Source of the DNA: Batillaria attramentaria
Lineage: Eukaryota > Mollusca > Gastropoda > Batillariidae
Length of the DNA: 64,000 bases
Direction of reading: 5' to 3'
Assembly: GCA_018292915.2 (NCBI GenBank)
Contig: JACVVK020000092.1
Location: 1,028,501 to 1,092,500 of the forward strand
The notes under the pieces are model-generated. The model ran no database searches. It was given only the letters and a program-made list of their open reading frames with translations, and was not told the DNA's origin. This document shows positions 33,011 through 44,843 of this stretch, one piece after another. The first letter of the stretch is position 1, and each line of letters opens with the position of its first letter. Both the position numbers and the translations under genes were made by a program.

Positions 33011-34413
33011 GAGTGGCAGCGGAAACTTCGCTAGATGGCACCAGTTCGATAACCCCTATTACCCGATCCCGGCTTACACTCCGCGCCCCCCCACCCCTAG
33101 CCCCCAACTCTTCCCCACCCGACCCCCAACCCGCAAGCCCCCGAAGCCCACTTTTTTCCCCTGCGCTGCCGTATTCATTTGTTAAACACACAAAACCTGC
33201 TGACAGACACAAGCTAAAAGGGACTGCAAAACACTGACCAGCCTCTCCCTTCGAAGAGGTTTAACTGACTCTGACTGGAGAGCCGGCACCACTGTGACGG
33301 CTTCAAGAGTTTGACAAATTGATTCAGTCAGCCTCCACCACACACAAAAGTACTGATTTCCACAGCATTTCAGTTTGTTCTGTGGCGGACTGAACGCATC
33401 GGATTTACTTGACCAGGTCAGTCTGACTCAGTTAGAATTGTCCTACACTGCATTGCCAGTGAGACCGAACTGATCAGTTTGAACGGTACGCTGAAACACT
33501 GAGTCCTCAACTGCACGAACGCCGGGACCAAAACATCTTTGTCTGGCTCAGTGACATTCAGATGTGACTTAAAGCCGTTAGCCCCCCCCCCCCCCCCCCC
33601 CCCCACCACCACCACCACCATCATCATTAGCTTGCTTTACGTTCTATGGCTTTTAGCCCTTAAGGACAATTTGTTCCTGGCATTGTGCCTTTGGCTGCTG
33701 TGGTTGGGCGAGTGACTTTGGGGCGGATATGGGCTGTTTTGCTTTGCTCTGGGCAACGTCAGAGGTTCTCTGCTTGGGTCTCAGTCCCACCATCACCATT
33801 CCCGTCCATCCGATCAGTATTGCTAACGTACCGCTACTGTAACTTTAAATAACTACTGATAATTATTCGCACTAAATGAAGCTGGGACGTGGCGGGGACA
33901 AGCATCACCTTAGGGCTACCCGTCCAGATCCTAAACAACAAGCCGTTGTTTGCACACAAACAGTTTTAACCATCCATTTCAGTAATCGGCCATGTGGAAC
34001 GCTTTAGTCGGAAAGTTTGTGCGAAGACCTCCTGTACGCCGGACAGAGTCCACATGGCCAGCCAGTGTTTACATTTAATTCCCCCGCTTGCTGGAATACA
34101 CAATACAACCAACTCGCCTCAACTCGTATTCTGAAAACTCAAGAAAAACGGGGATCGAGTGATTTTCTCGAAGCGAAAGAAGCGAAACCGCCGCCATCTT
34201 TATTTACCTTGGCTACGTCCTTCGATCGTGAAACTTTTAAGGCGCCACGGCAACTTTATTTTTTGAAATCAGGAGTTAAAACACCTTAATTATTATTACG
34301 AGGAACTCGTAATATCTACAATGAAAAAAAGCAACGAGTTTTTGTGTGAAACATTTTATCGGCGACCACATGGATTGAGTTCGTATAGCTTTCTAAGCAC
34401 ACAATTCTTCAGC
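33011..34413. other. Upstream region with C-rich tracts
   Basis: No gene was found. A C-run and (CCA)n tract lies at about 33582-33620. A YY1-type motif (AAGATGGCGGC on the minus strand, near 34189-34199) could mark a promoter, but no linked exon was identified. Confidence 0.35.
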
Positions 34414-34487
34414 TGTTCCCATAGCTCAGTTGGTTAAAACGTTATGTAGATATCCGAACATCGTGGGTTCGATTCCCGGCAGTGACG
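34414..34487 (+). pseudogene. tRNA-like sequence
   Basis: A-box-like TAGCTCAGTTGGTTAAAAC and a B box GGGTTCGATTCCCGGC are spaced as in a tRNA, followed by a T-run that could end Pol III transcription. The two ends do not pair as an acceptor stem, so it is more likely a tRNA pseudogene or SINE head than a working tRNA. Confidence 0.5.
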
Positions 34488-35170
34488 TGTTTTTTGTTGT
34501 TTTTTTTCCCTCTACCCCCCCCCCCCCCTTTTTTTTTCTTTGTCTCTCCCACACATCTAGTTGGTTTTTTTTTTATATATGTTAGTGCTATTTTTATGCT
34601 TGAGATAACTTTTTAAAGTTCTTAATATTTCCAAAAAAATTATGATCAATTAAAAGGATGTTTATTACATGGCAATAATATGGACGTTTCGATTTTTGTT
34701 TTAAAGTTCTTAATATTATCATCAAAATAAAAACGGAACGTCATATTATTCAATTGGGCCATATAAATACATGTACTATCTTTTAATTTCAAGTCTCCGC
34801 TGACTGGACTTAGAAATTTCAACAACTGATTCCAGCTGAAAACATGCATTTGCCGTTGTCCTCTTCCTGTGTATGCATGCCTTTTTATGTTAGAACTGAA
34901 ATTTTGTGCAAGATCAGACACTGTCCATAAACACTGAGCCGGCGAAGAGCCGGGGGGGGGGGGGGGCACTTACGAAACTCTGTTTGCCGTAAGTGGTGAT
35001 GTTCCAGGTGTGTATGGCGGCCGTTGTCTTAACTGACTTTGCGGCATCTAATATTTGAGAAATGCGACGGCGCGATGCTTTTCCTCTACGATCGCTGGTC
35101 TCAGTTGCGAATTTCTAGAAATAGACCAACCCAGTCAGTCGCTTTGCCCTTGGGCAATTTTTTTCCGCGA
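34488..35170. other. Non-coding with homopolymer tracts
   Basis: No gene was found. T- and C-runs at 34498-34545 and a G-run near 34953-34967. Confidence 0.4.
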
Positions 35171-35179
35171 CGCGAGGTT

Positions 35180-35356
35180 CACGGGTGGGGTGGGGATTTG
35201 GGGGGTTTAACGTCCTTTTCCACCACATGCGGGTGATATCAAAGACGGGGCAACGATAAAAAAGCCAACACAAATATTTGGCCCCAGCCGGGATACAAAG
35301 TCACGACCCGAGCATTAGAAGTCCAACGCTCTACCATTTGACCACCCCGGCTCCCC
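35180..35356 (-). mobile_element. SINE family 1, full length with 9-bp TSD
   Basis: A full-length minus-strand copy. The duplication CGCGAGGTT lies at 35171-35179 and 35357-35365. Confidence 0.9.
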
Positions 35357-35468
35357 CGCGAGGTTTATGCTGGCCGCCGGTTGTGATACATCTTGATATG
35401 AATTACTGTTTTGAAACAAGCAGATAAGTGCGTTCGACGAAAAGTTTTTTTCACAAACGTGATTACAT

Positions 35469-35533
35469 CCAGGTCCTGGGAGGAACACCACTAGAGCCGG
35501 CGAAGAGCTGGCGCAGCAAAAAAAAAAAAAAAA
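35469..35533 (+). mobile_element. SINE family 2, 3' tail fragment
   Basis: CAGGTCCTGGGAGGAACACC, AGCCGGCGAAGAGCTG and a poly-A end match the 3' region of the full copy at 26071-26578. It is a short 5'-truncated insertion. Confidence 0.75.
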
Positions 35534-35575
35534 TCAATCAATCAATCAATCAATCAATCAACCAATCAATCAAAA
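35534..35575. repeat. (AATC)n microsatellite
   Basis: Tetranucleotide tract following the SINE poly-A tail, probably grown from it. Confidence 0.85.
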
Positions 35576-36092
35576 TAAAAATAACTGAAAGAAAGTTTTC
35601 CGTAATGTTCTTGTATGTCAGAGACATTCATAGAGGCTTTCATGGCCATGCAGCCCTCCACCCTGCTATTCACTCTGGTGCGTGCTCCCAGTAAAAACAG
35701 TCTGCACGCGAGACTGACTCGATCTAGTGAGGAAAAGTCCCATCCATTGCTGCCCACTGTACACCAGATCATGGTACCACATGACCTTTAACAACGGGGC
35801 CAAATACTAATGTGCTTTGAAGTCACTGCATGAGTTGTTTAAAAATGCACTCCACGTCCAGTGTACATTACGATAGTAAAGGGGTGCACTATTGTGGAAA
35901 GTCACAAGGATTGCACTGATGACAAGGATTTACAAGCGAATGATCAGTCCAAGTCCCAGAGACTGAAATTATTGATGATCTGAACGCAGCCAAAGATAGA
36001 GCTGTCGTCTCTGTGGAAATCAGCCAATTACGTCATCTCGTCGTTTGAAGCTGATATACTCAGTGCAAATGGGTGCTTATTTTGACTTGTTG
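35576..36092. other. Non-coding, no gene seen
   Basis: No coding signal was found. Confidence 0.4.
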
Positions 36093-36435
36093 TTGTTGTT
36101 CTTGTTTGTTTGTTTGTTTGTTTGTTTGTTTGTTTGTTTGTTGTTTGTTTGTTTGTTTGTTTGTTTGTTTGTTTGTTTGTTGATGTTTCTGGGGTTTTGG
36201 GCCACATCTTGTTTTGAGGGGATGTTGTTGTTTTGTTTGTTTGTTTGTTTGTTTTATTTTGTTTTGTGCGTTTGTTTTCTTTCTTATTCTTTTTTTGGTT
36301 TTTGGAGGGTTTTTTTTTTAATTGTTGCTGTTGCTGTTCGTTGGCTGGTTGTTTTGGGTTGCTTTTTTGTTGCTGTTGTATTTTGTTGTTGTTGTTGTTG
36401 TTTCTTGTTGTTGTTTTTGGTTTTGGTTTTAGTCG
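36093..36435. repeat. (TTTG)n and GTT-rich low-complexity block
   Basis: Tetranucleotide TTTG arrays at 36100-36182 and GTT-rich stretches to 36435. The long Val/Phe/Cys ORFs here are artefacts of this composition. Confidence 0.9.
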
Positions 36436-36834
36436 TTGTTTTTGCAATACCTTTTAGCTCAGATGTCCCCAAAACTTGACGAGTACTTCTAGAAAATTGT
36501 TAACAAGAAAACGAAATTGCTTCTGGGACCCTAGCAACAGTTACAGGGGCTTACTGTACTGGAAAGGTCCATTCCGCCGTTGTTACATCTAAATTTCGCT
36601 AGTATGCGATGTCCACTCTATACAGTCATGGGTCAGCGTGGCATCAAAGAAACGCAGGCACAAGCTGACTGTCAATATTTTTCACTACCGGTAGTATCGC
36701 TTACGCCACGATAACTATTAGCTCGGCTCCCTCGTTCACAGATTTATACTGGCACGTGGCAGGTTATTCGTGGCTAGTCAGTTTGCTGAAGCATGGCGCG
36801 GGCAGAATTGCTGTTAAAACACATTTATTTTGAC

Positions 36835-36837
<3 letters not shown>
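36436..36837. other. Non-coding, no gene seen
   Basis: No coding signal was found. Confidence 0.4.
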
Positions 36838-37534
<697 letters not shown>

Positions 37535-37856
37535 TTAAATTACTTTATTGTCCCTTTCGGGAAATTCAGGCTGCTTCCCCCCCGGGATAGCGCGTCGCCG
37601 CAGTGCAGCGCCACCCAATACCTTTTTTTTTTTTTTTTACAACAATTTTGCTGGGGGAGGAAAGCCGGATAACCCTAACCCGGAGAGAAAGCCCCGATGA
37701 GCAGCCCGGCAGCCAGGAAAAACCGGTACATGTATCACATATCACAAGCTCGACCTGGGCTCGAACCCACGCTTCATCGCCATGACATTGGTGACGGCAG
37801 TTCAGTAGCGCAGCGGCTAAATCCGACGCGCTACCTATTAGACCACCGCTCACCCC
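37535..37856 (-). mobile_element. tRNA-related interspersed element
   Basis: On the minus strand a tRNA-like head has A-box-like GTGGTCTAATAGGTAGCG and B box GGGTTCGAGCCCAGG. The spacing is wide, as in tRNAs with a long variable arm. A body with GGTTTTTCCTGGCTGCCGGG and a TTATCCGGCTTTCC block follows. It has no other full copy in this window, so its family is not defined here. Confidence 0.55.
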
Positions 37857-38383
37857 TATTTATATCATACAAAATGTTGTAGGTCAAAGAATACACTGAA
37901 ATGCACGAAGCCTCAAAATGATTATATATATTCCCTATTAGCCTCAGGCATCACAGTCGCCCCTAAAAATGCTTCAATCCAGAACAAAAATTACAATACA
38001 CAGACCAATCAAGGGCACGCACCTGACACACACACACTCTTGAAACATTCCCTGCTTTGCACTCGTTTCAGGGGGTGGGCGGGGGGGGGGGGGGACAGGG
38101 GATAACCTTTGTTATTTTAAATTTGTCCTGTAATTCCTACCTTGAAACAGCTTCGTGAAAATACATTAAATTTCAATGTCACCAGCCTTCGATACCTCTC
38201 TGATTTTTATTGAATACTAATCTGCCTAAGAACGCATGTGCTTCAAAATTCCAACAGCAATGAATTTCAGTGGTCACGGTAGTTTTGGTTCGGTTTGGTT
38301 TGTGTTTTGCTTTGTGTTGTTGTTTTGTTGTTTGTTTGCTTGTTGTTGAGTAGTCCTGTTTCGATGGCAGTCTGATATCTGTT
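37857..38383. other. Non-coding with G-run
   Basis: No coding signal was found. G-run near 38080-38095 and a TTG-rich stretch near 38300-38345. Confidence 0.4.
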
Positions 38384-38394
38384 CCTTTTTAGTC

Positions 38395-38550
38395 GGGGAG
38401 CCGGGGTGGCCGAATGGTAGAGCGTTGGATTCTCAGTGCTCGGGTCGTGAGTTCGAATCCCGCCGGCTGAGGCCAAATATCTGTGCTGGCCTTTTTTTCT
38501 CGTTGCCCCGTCTTTGATATCACCCTTATGTGGTGGAAAAGGATGTTAAA

Positions 38551-38589
<39 letters not shown>
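38395..38589 (+). mobile_element. SINE family 1 with (CA)n-expanded tail
   Basis: A full-length head and body to GTTAAACTCA, where the usual CCCAAACACCC end is replaced by a ~40-bp CA tract. A target duplication CCTTTTAGTC (with one T-run length difference) lies just before 38395 and again near 38591-38600. The SINE 3' end has apparently grown into a microsatellite. Confidence 0.85.
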
Positions 38590-38591
<2 letters not shown>

Positions 38592-38693
38592 CTTTTAGTC
38601 AGTTCTCAAATCTGCTATTGCAACTGGTCAGAAATGTGTACAACAGAAAGCTCTTTCTCTCAAAGCTTAAAAGACACCCCCACCCCCCCCCCC

Positions 38694-38695
<2 letters not shown>

Positions 38696-38756
<61 letters not shown>
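38696..38756. repeat. (CT)n microsatellite
   Basis: CT tract of ~60 bp after a C-rich run. Confidence 0.9.
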
Positions 38757-40040
38757 AAGCACCAATCCACAATAAAAGGTTGAAGACTCAGCGATCCATT
38801 TTGATGGATTGTTCTGCTTTAATTAACTGCTACCGTGACAGCGAAACAAAACAGTATTGTATGATAGTGACAGACTGATGTATGTGAAATTGACTTTACT
38901 AAGTGACGGGCTCAATTAAGATCTGGTTGGTCACCATGGTTGATAATTAAAAGCTCAAGGCTAGCGGAATAAGCAATAAGGGGTTCGTTTGGTTGATTGT
39001 TGGTTGGTTAGATACACGACTGGATGGGTGATTGGTTGTTTGGTTGATTGATAGTTGTTTATTGCTTTTTTTGTTTTTGTTTGTTTGTTGTGTTATTTTT
39101 GGTTTTTGTTTGTTTGTTTTTTGTTGTTGTGTTTTTTGTTGTTGTGTTTTTAGTTGTTGTGTTTTTTGTTGTGTTTTTGTTGTTGTTTGGTGTTTGGGGT
39201 TTTTGTTTGTTTGTTTGTTTTGGGTTTTTTTAGGGGGGGGGGTGTTTGTTTTTGTTTTTGTCTTTGTTGTTGTTGTTTTGTTATTTTGTTATTTTTTGTT
39301 TGTTTGTTTTCTTGTTTTTGTTGTTGTTTTTGTTGTTGGTTTGCTGTTGGGTTTTTTTAAGGGGGGGAGGGGGGTCCTCCTTCCCGCCTTTCTTTCTTTT
39401 GGTTTGGTTTTTGCCCCGCCAAAATTTCAATGCCATGTCCAGGAGTCCGTGTGTTCGCCCACCGTAACTGTAGTGAACCTTAAAAGCACCATTTACCTCA
39501 GAGTGCATCCGGAAATTACTGAAATAAAAGCTCGGTTAATGATCCGTGTACACCTAGGGGGACAAACGTGACCTGTCGGACTAAAGAAACTAAGAACTCT
39601 ATGGTGAAAAGTTCACACGGAGGTTTCTTGTAGGATCACATACACTGTAGGGAATGCCCAGAGGAAATTAAGCGGGGTAAAATCATTGATTCACCTCCGG
39701 CTGGGATCAGGTGACCAGGCGATTCCTGGCTGGAGTGACTTCGTGTGTTGTGAGGAGCGACCCATGAAATTATGGAACTCTAGATGTAAAGGTCGGTAAG
39801 GATTGCTCGATGAGAATGCATGTCGATGAACTGTGGTAAATCCCTTTTTCTGTGACAAGTGACAACGGATGCGATGTGTCATGGTAACCCTAATCGACTG
39901 AAACGTTTTACGCAAATGCGTTCACGCAAACAAAATAGTGATACATTCATTGTTAGCGATTTTCAATTTGGCAGGAGTGGTTCTGAGTGTGAGTGGTAGA
40001 AGTAATGGACTTGTATGGGAAGGATCGGGGCCGGGGGGGG
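38757..40040. other. Non-coding with TTTTGTT-rich block
   Basis: No gene. A T/G-rich block at about 39055-39370 contains GTTGTTGTGTTTTTTG repeats and G-runs. The Val/Phe-rich ORFs are compositional. Confidence 0.5.
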
Positions 40041-40044
40041 GGGG

Positions 40045-40200
40045 AGTAACGTCCTTTTCCAAAACGTAAGTTTATATCAGAGACAACGCAGCAACAAAAA
40101 ATCATACCAGCAAAAAATAGGAAATGACGTCCATTTGAGAATCGAACTCACGACCCACGAGCTCAAACCAATGCTCTACTGGATCGGGATGCCTGCTCCC
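40045..40200 (-). mobile_element. SINE family 1, highly diverged copy
   Basis: Recognisable family blocks remain: AACGTCCTTTTCCA, ATATCAGAGAC, and GAATCGAACTCACGACCC, followed by a GCTCTAC block. It is old, with a changed head. Confidence 0.55.
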
Positions 40201-40239
40201 CATCCAGTCAGTTTCTTCCCCACATCCACCCAACAGTGT

Positions 40240-40241
<2 letters not shown>

Positions 40242-40308
<67 letters not shown>
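40242..40308. repeat. (AC)n microsatellite
   Basis: AC dinucleotide tract of ~67 bp. Confidence 0.9.
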
Positions 40309-40314
<6 letters not shown>

Positions 40315-40749
40315 CCCCCTCAACCGATCAATACTACGATGCAATCCAATGCAAATGACAATACAGCGTGGACAATGATCGCGATGGAATCTCTCCCTGT
40401 CCCATTCAGATTGCCACCAGCACTTGCTGTGCACCTGAATAGCGCGAGCCAGTATATTTCACGTCGACAGGGTTGAGCAGCCAGTTGATCCGTGTAGTTT
40501 GATTTCCATCGCCTGGTCCCAGCAAGAGAGTCCTTGCCGAGCGTACTCGATTGGTGGATTGGCGTACAGCTTCAGCACACTTTTGTGGACACAAAATTTA
40601 CGTAAGCGCATCAAATGTTTAAGTCTTTCTTTTGGAATGTTTTGGTTGGTTTATTTGTTTGTTTGTTTGTTTGTTTTTCGTGGTTTTCACTTTGTCAGTC
40701 GTGGTTGTTTTGTTTTGTTTTGTTTTGTTTGATTTTTGACTGCCATAAC
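40309..40749. other. Non-coding, no gene seen
   Basis: No gene; TTTG/TTTTG arrays at about 40650-40730. Confidence 0.4.
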
Positions 40750-40853
40750 AGGTTTGTGGGTGTTTAGGAGTTTCACGTCCTTTCCCACCACATAAGAGTG
40801 ATATCAAAGGCAGGGCAACGAGAAAAAGGCCAGTACAAATATTTGGCCCCAGC
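40750..40853 (-). mobile_element. SINE family 1, 5'-truncated near the B box
   Basis: On the minus strand the copy begins GCTGGGGCCAAATATTTG, a few bases after the truncation point of the copies at 11339 and 17777, and runs through the normal 3' end. No clear target duplication was resolved. Confidence 0.7.
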
Positions 40854-41089
40854 ACACTGCCACAAAGAAACTGAAAGAGAGACTTCGACTACTGTGAAGA
40901 GACTCTACCAGTAAAATTTAAAACATCGTCATCTAAACTAAAATGGCAAAATTTTATATTTGAGGGGTCACTGTTGGAAATGAAAGGACGGATTTACTTC
41001 ACCCATATAGCATTGTAGTATCATGAGACCATGGACCTCTCTCTCAGTTTGTGATATGAACATTCTCAAGGTTTATCCTTAAAACCTCT

Positions 41090-41392
41090 ATGTTTGAAAA
41101 CTACCGCTTTCGAATGTCTAAGGCTGTTGAACAGCTTTTTAAAAAAAGTGTTTATTTGGCCATTGCGACCGTTTTCTCGATTTTGTGACTTTTAATAGTA
41201 GAGAAATACGAGTTTCTTTCAGCCTACGGTCCATTATTGAACAGAATGGGACTCGAAAGAGCCGGCTGATAAAAATAAGAACCAATCAGCGCCGTCTAGC
41301 TGGTCCTCAGTCCATAACCAAATAACGTCGTCTGCTCAGTCAGTTCGCGGTACACTTCTAGAACAACGCTGACCAGAGTCACCACAATGGTG
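41090..41392 (-). repeat. Interspersed repeat B, copy 2 (inverted)
   Basis: The reverse complement shares GACGTTATTTGGTTATGGAC, GACCAGCTAGACGGCGCTGA and GTGACTCTGG-type blocks with 4725-4959 and 42905-43220. It continues with CAAAATCGAGAAAACGGTCG, also found in copy 3. Confidence 0.65.
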
Positions 41393-41775
41393 TCAGATGC
41401 TATACTGTGACCCAAGTGCGTTCATCCCTTCATATAGTCCGTCCCGTACTCTTCGTTCCTCATCTCAGTCCCGCCTGTCCATTCCTGGGTTTCACGATAA
41501 CACCACCAAGAAGCGCTTTGGAGCTCGCTCCTTCAAGTGCTCTGCTCCTGCTCTGTGGAACGCTCTGCCACCTTCCCTGAAATCCAGCACCTCCACCGAA
41601 TCCTTCAGGAGCCACCTGAAGACCTATCTCTTCTCAAAGTTCCCTGCAGACTCCACCCCCTTCTCTTTATGTTAAAACTTATCATCCCCCCCCCCCCCCC
41701 CCCCGCGCTACGAGCATGCTGGGCATGGAGTTTTTCAGCGCGTTACAAGACATCATCATCATCATCATCATCACT
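41393..41775 (+). mobile_element. LINE 3' fragment with (CAT)n tail
   Basis: The first ~270 bp encode a LINE ORF2 C-terminus: PSRTLRSSSQSRLSIPGF, RFGARSFKCSAPALWNALPP and FRSHLKTYLFSKF. A C-run interrupts the 3' UTR, then GCGCTACGAG, CATGGAGTTTTTCAGCGCGT and a (CAT)n tail. The protein differs from the other two LINE ends, so it is a separate family. It abuts repeat B. Confidence 0.85.
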
Positions 41776-42159
41776 GATTCTGATGTACAGATTCAGCGCA
41801 TTTGATGAAAAGTTTTCCTCACACACTATTGTACGCCTGTCGTATGTTTTGAGACTTTAAGAAACAAATACGGCTCAGCGCATTCTCAACGGAAACGTTT
41901 TGTTTTCGCTCTCAGTTCCTCGGCCAAACTGGTTTGGACGCACAACCACAATCACAATCGCGCCGCCACTCTTAACTGGGCACTGCGGAGCGCCACAGTG
42001 CTGTCCACAGTTGTGACACAGTTGTGATTTGGGGGGTTTCCGCCGCTGTGGCGTCATCACAGCAACCTGGATTTCAAATAGCCACAACTGTGACTGTGGT
42101 TTCCACAACAGATTCTGATTGGCTGTACTACGTCACTCGGCACGCAAACATGGCGTACA
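41776..42159. other. Non-coding, CACAACTGTG-rich
   Basis: No gene. Complementary ACAACTGTG/CACAGTTGTG motifs near 42000-42110 could form small hairpins. Confidence 0.4.
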
Positions 42160-42411
42160 GTGCATCTTCAATCGGTTTGTCACCGAGCACAGCTGTGTTC
42201 AGTTTTGCGGTTAGTAGACACACCGAGCGCAACGACTGTGATGTGCACATGTGTGTTTCGCGCGCTGTGCCCAGTTAAGAGCAGGCTTAATTCTGCGCGT
42301 ACGCCACTGCCGCGGAGCAATCGAGTGTGCTTTCCATGCGGAAACCTGAACCTGCACGGGTGGAAGAGTCACTGTGATGGTTGTGGTGTTGTTGCTAGGA
42401 ATCGCGCGTAA
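42160..42411 (+). CDS. Possible exon with a CxxC...CxxC zinc-binding pattern
   Basis: The frame ends in VCFPCGNLNLHGWKSHCDGC, i.e. C-x2-C-x11-C-x2-C, with Asn after the first pair as in RanBP2-type zinc fingers. A strong donor-like CGCGC|GTAAGT follows immediately. The N-terminal part of the frame has no homology that I recognise, and no continuing exon was found, so this may be chance or a decayed fragment. Confidence 0.2.
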   Translation: MHLQSVCHRAQLCSVLRLVDTPSATTVMCTCVFRALCPVKSRLNSARTPLPRSNRVCFPCGNLNLHGWKSHCDGCGVVARNRA

Positions 42412-42904
42412 GTTCTCCTCCATCTGCAGACAGTTTTTGTTATTACGACTGGAAAGTTATACAACGGTTTGGAAATACAGATGACAGGTACACGTACTAC
42501 CTTTCTTAATGGCAAGCTACGGTAAATGTTTTTCAGTAGTCACTGGCAACGGCTCTTTCAATTTGTGGCTTGTATTTGTTAGCTGAGTTTATGTCTATTC
42601 TAGAATTTTGTAGAAACTGGCAGGCTAATTGCGTGTTATTTTTGCGAACGATATTACTATGTTATGTGGTGTGACATTTTGACAAATGGAAAAGGGGGCT
42701 TATGAGACTTCAAAGTTTTTGGGTTAGGACTAATGTTTTTGCACTTTTTGTCATATATTTAACACTGATATTATGTGTTTTTGTCATATATTTAACACTG
42801 ATACGTTGACAAAACTGCGTAGACCTCCACCTTGTAACGAGAAAGGCCCGGACAGGCATACAACAGCGGAGTGTTTCATCAAATTCGCTGGATCTGTCAC
42901 CTAT

Positions 42905-43220
42905 AGCATCTGAGACCATTGTGGTGACTGGTTAGCGAAAAAGTTGTACTAGAAGTGCACCGCAGACGACGTTATTTTGTTGCGGACTAAAGACCAGCTA
43001 GATGGTACTGATTGGCTGCTATTTTTATCACGTTTTTCGCGCCCCAGTCTGTTTAAAAATGGACCGTAGGCCCCCCCAAAGTCGTATTTCTCTGATATTA
43101 GAAGCCACAAAGTCGCGAAAACGGTCGCAATGGCCAAATGAAACATCTTTCTATGTTGCAAACAACCTTACTGCTTCAGAAGCGGCAGTTTTCCATCTCA
43201 GCAGCGTTACAAGCATAGAG
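42905..43220 (+). repeat. Interspersed repeat B, copy 3
   Basis: This contains ACCATTGTGGTGACTGG, GCAGACGACGTTATTTTGTT, GACCAGCTAGATGG and TTGCAAACAACCTTA blocks. It is the most complete copy, with no SINE insertion. Confidence 0.7.
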
Positions 43221-43938
43221 GCTTTAACTCTTTTGTGACTGGGGTTGTCACGACTATACACTGCCCATGCCTGGGCCTACCCCCGCGAAACAGCAGTTAA
43301 CTGACGACATGTAAACAAACGTCTCTAGCAGGTTTTATTGCAGACACACACACACTTGACAATTCAACTTGTATATGCGCTTAATGAAAAGTGGATGGAG
43401 AATATCAATGTTGATGAGCCGTGAGCGATGCGTGGCTGAACCTTTGATCGAAGTGTCCCGTCGGGAATGAGTTAAACGCGCCAACAGGGCTAGAGGCATC
43501 TTTAATGATGTCGACTACATTTTGGGCTTTTTAAAAAGTCTTTTTTCTAGGTCAGTACCATACCATTACAGAAAGGAAGTAGTTCTTACTGATGTCTCGT
43601 ATCTCTCTGTCTCGGAATGTTTGGAGTCACTTGCGCATACTGCTCATATCAACGACGTCATCAATGTTATCAGCGACTGACGTCATCAACGTTACACGAA
43701 TACTCGGGGTTTTTTTGTTTTTTTTGTTTTTTTAACAGAATTCTGATTATCCAAAGCCAGGAATGAGGAGCTCGTAAACTATTCTCACCATTAAATGACA
43801 TGTAGGGAGAATTATTCGCCTCTACCTAAAAAAAAACCAAAAAAACTGTGCATGTTGACAAACGCTTTACATAAAATTTGGCGGCTGCATCATAACCCTG
43901 AATGATTTTCATTCAAACTGAAAATTGCTATAATTTAT
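43221..43938. other. Non-coding, no gene seen
   Basis: No gene. A TGACGTCA palindrome occurs near 43678. A T-rich run lies at about 43705-43732. Confidence 0.4.
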
Positions 43939-44431
43939 TTGCGACGATTTCCCCGTGTCTGTTGTCAGACAACCACGCGACATTCGCTGTGCCGAATAAA
44001 TTCTTACACAACCAGCATTGTATTGATGGTCTCTGCAACCAGTGAAAGGAACGAATCGAATTTTGATTGTCGCTATTTGCCATTTGCGACAACCATTAAA
44101 GGCCCGGACTCGGAGGTTCCTGGGTGTTGTTTATATTCTAATGCAGAAAAGCAGAAGCTACAGGAAAATAAATCAGCACGCCAACCGGCGATAACTCTGC
44201 TGTTTGACGGTATTTATTTCGGAAGTCAGCAATTCGGCAACCGATTATAAATTAGTTCATGGTTTTGATATCGTGGTCGTTTCCCCGCGGAGTGTAATTT
44301 CATGGCTTCCTGCTTCGGTTGCATCTGAATGTCCTTACGATATTTTGTTTGAAAGTTCGCTTTTTTGTGATCGAAATCTGAGTCTGTTAGTGTACGCTAA
44401 TGAAATAAATCAGATCTGGTACTGTTCGTAG
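43939..44431 (+). other. Coding-like segment, unidentified
   Basis: Overlapping plus-strand frames (43939-44250 and 44204-44431) have ordinary, non-repetitive composition. The second encodes KLVHGFDIVVVSPRSVISWL then ASECPYDILFESSLFCD. I recognise no domain, and no splice sites fit convincingly. It may be a decayed retroelement or chance. Confidence 0.15.
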
Positions 44432-44660
44432 AGAACCGAAAACAGGTTCTGCAATCTGCATCATGCGAATGTACTGGGGAAATATCAGATGCAAATCTGT
44501 TAATATACCACGACAAAAGAAAGCACGGCCTGGTTTTGGTTACAGAAAACAGTTTGACATCTAATGCACCATTCCGTATTGTTTATGCAAATGTAATAGT
44601 GGTGGGGGAAGGGGGTAGATAAACATATATATCAACAGCAGCTGTAAGTACTATTGGTGA

Positions 44661-44831
44661 GGGAGCCGGGATAGCCGAATGGTAGAGCGTTGAACTTTCA
44701 ATGCTCGGGTCGTGAGCTCGAATCCCGGCTGGGGCCAAATATTGGTGCTGGTCTTTTTCTCGTTGCCCCGTCTTTGATATCACCCATACGTGGGGGAAAA
44801 GGACGTTAAACTCCCAAGCACCTACCCGCCC
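44661..44831 (+). mobile_element. SINE family 1, full length
   Basis: A full-length plus-strand copy. The target duplication is TACTATTGGTGA (44649-44660) and TACTGTTGGTGA (44832-44843), one mismatch. Confidence 0.93.
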
Positions 44832-44843
44832 TACTGTTGGTGA

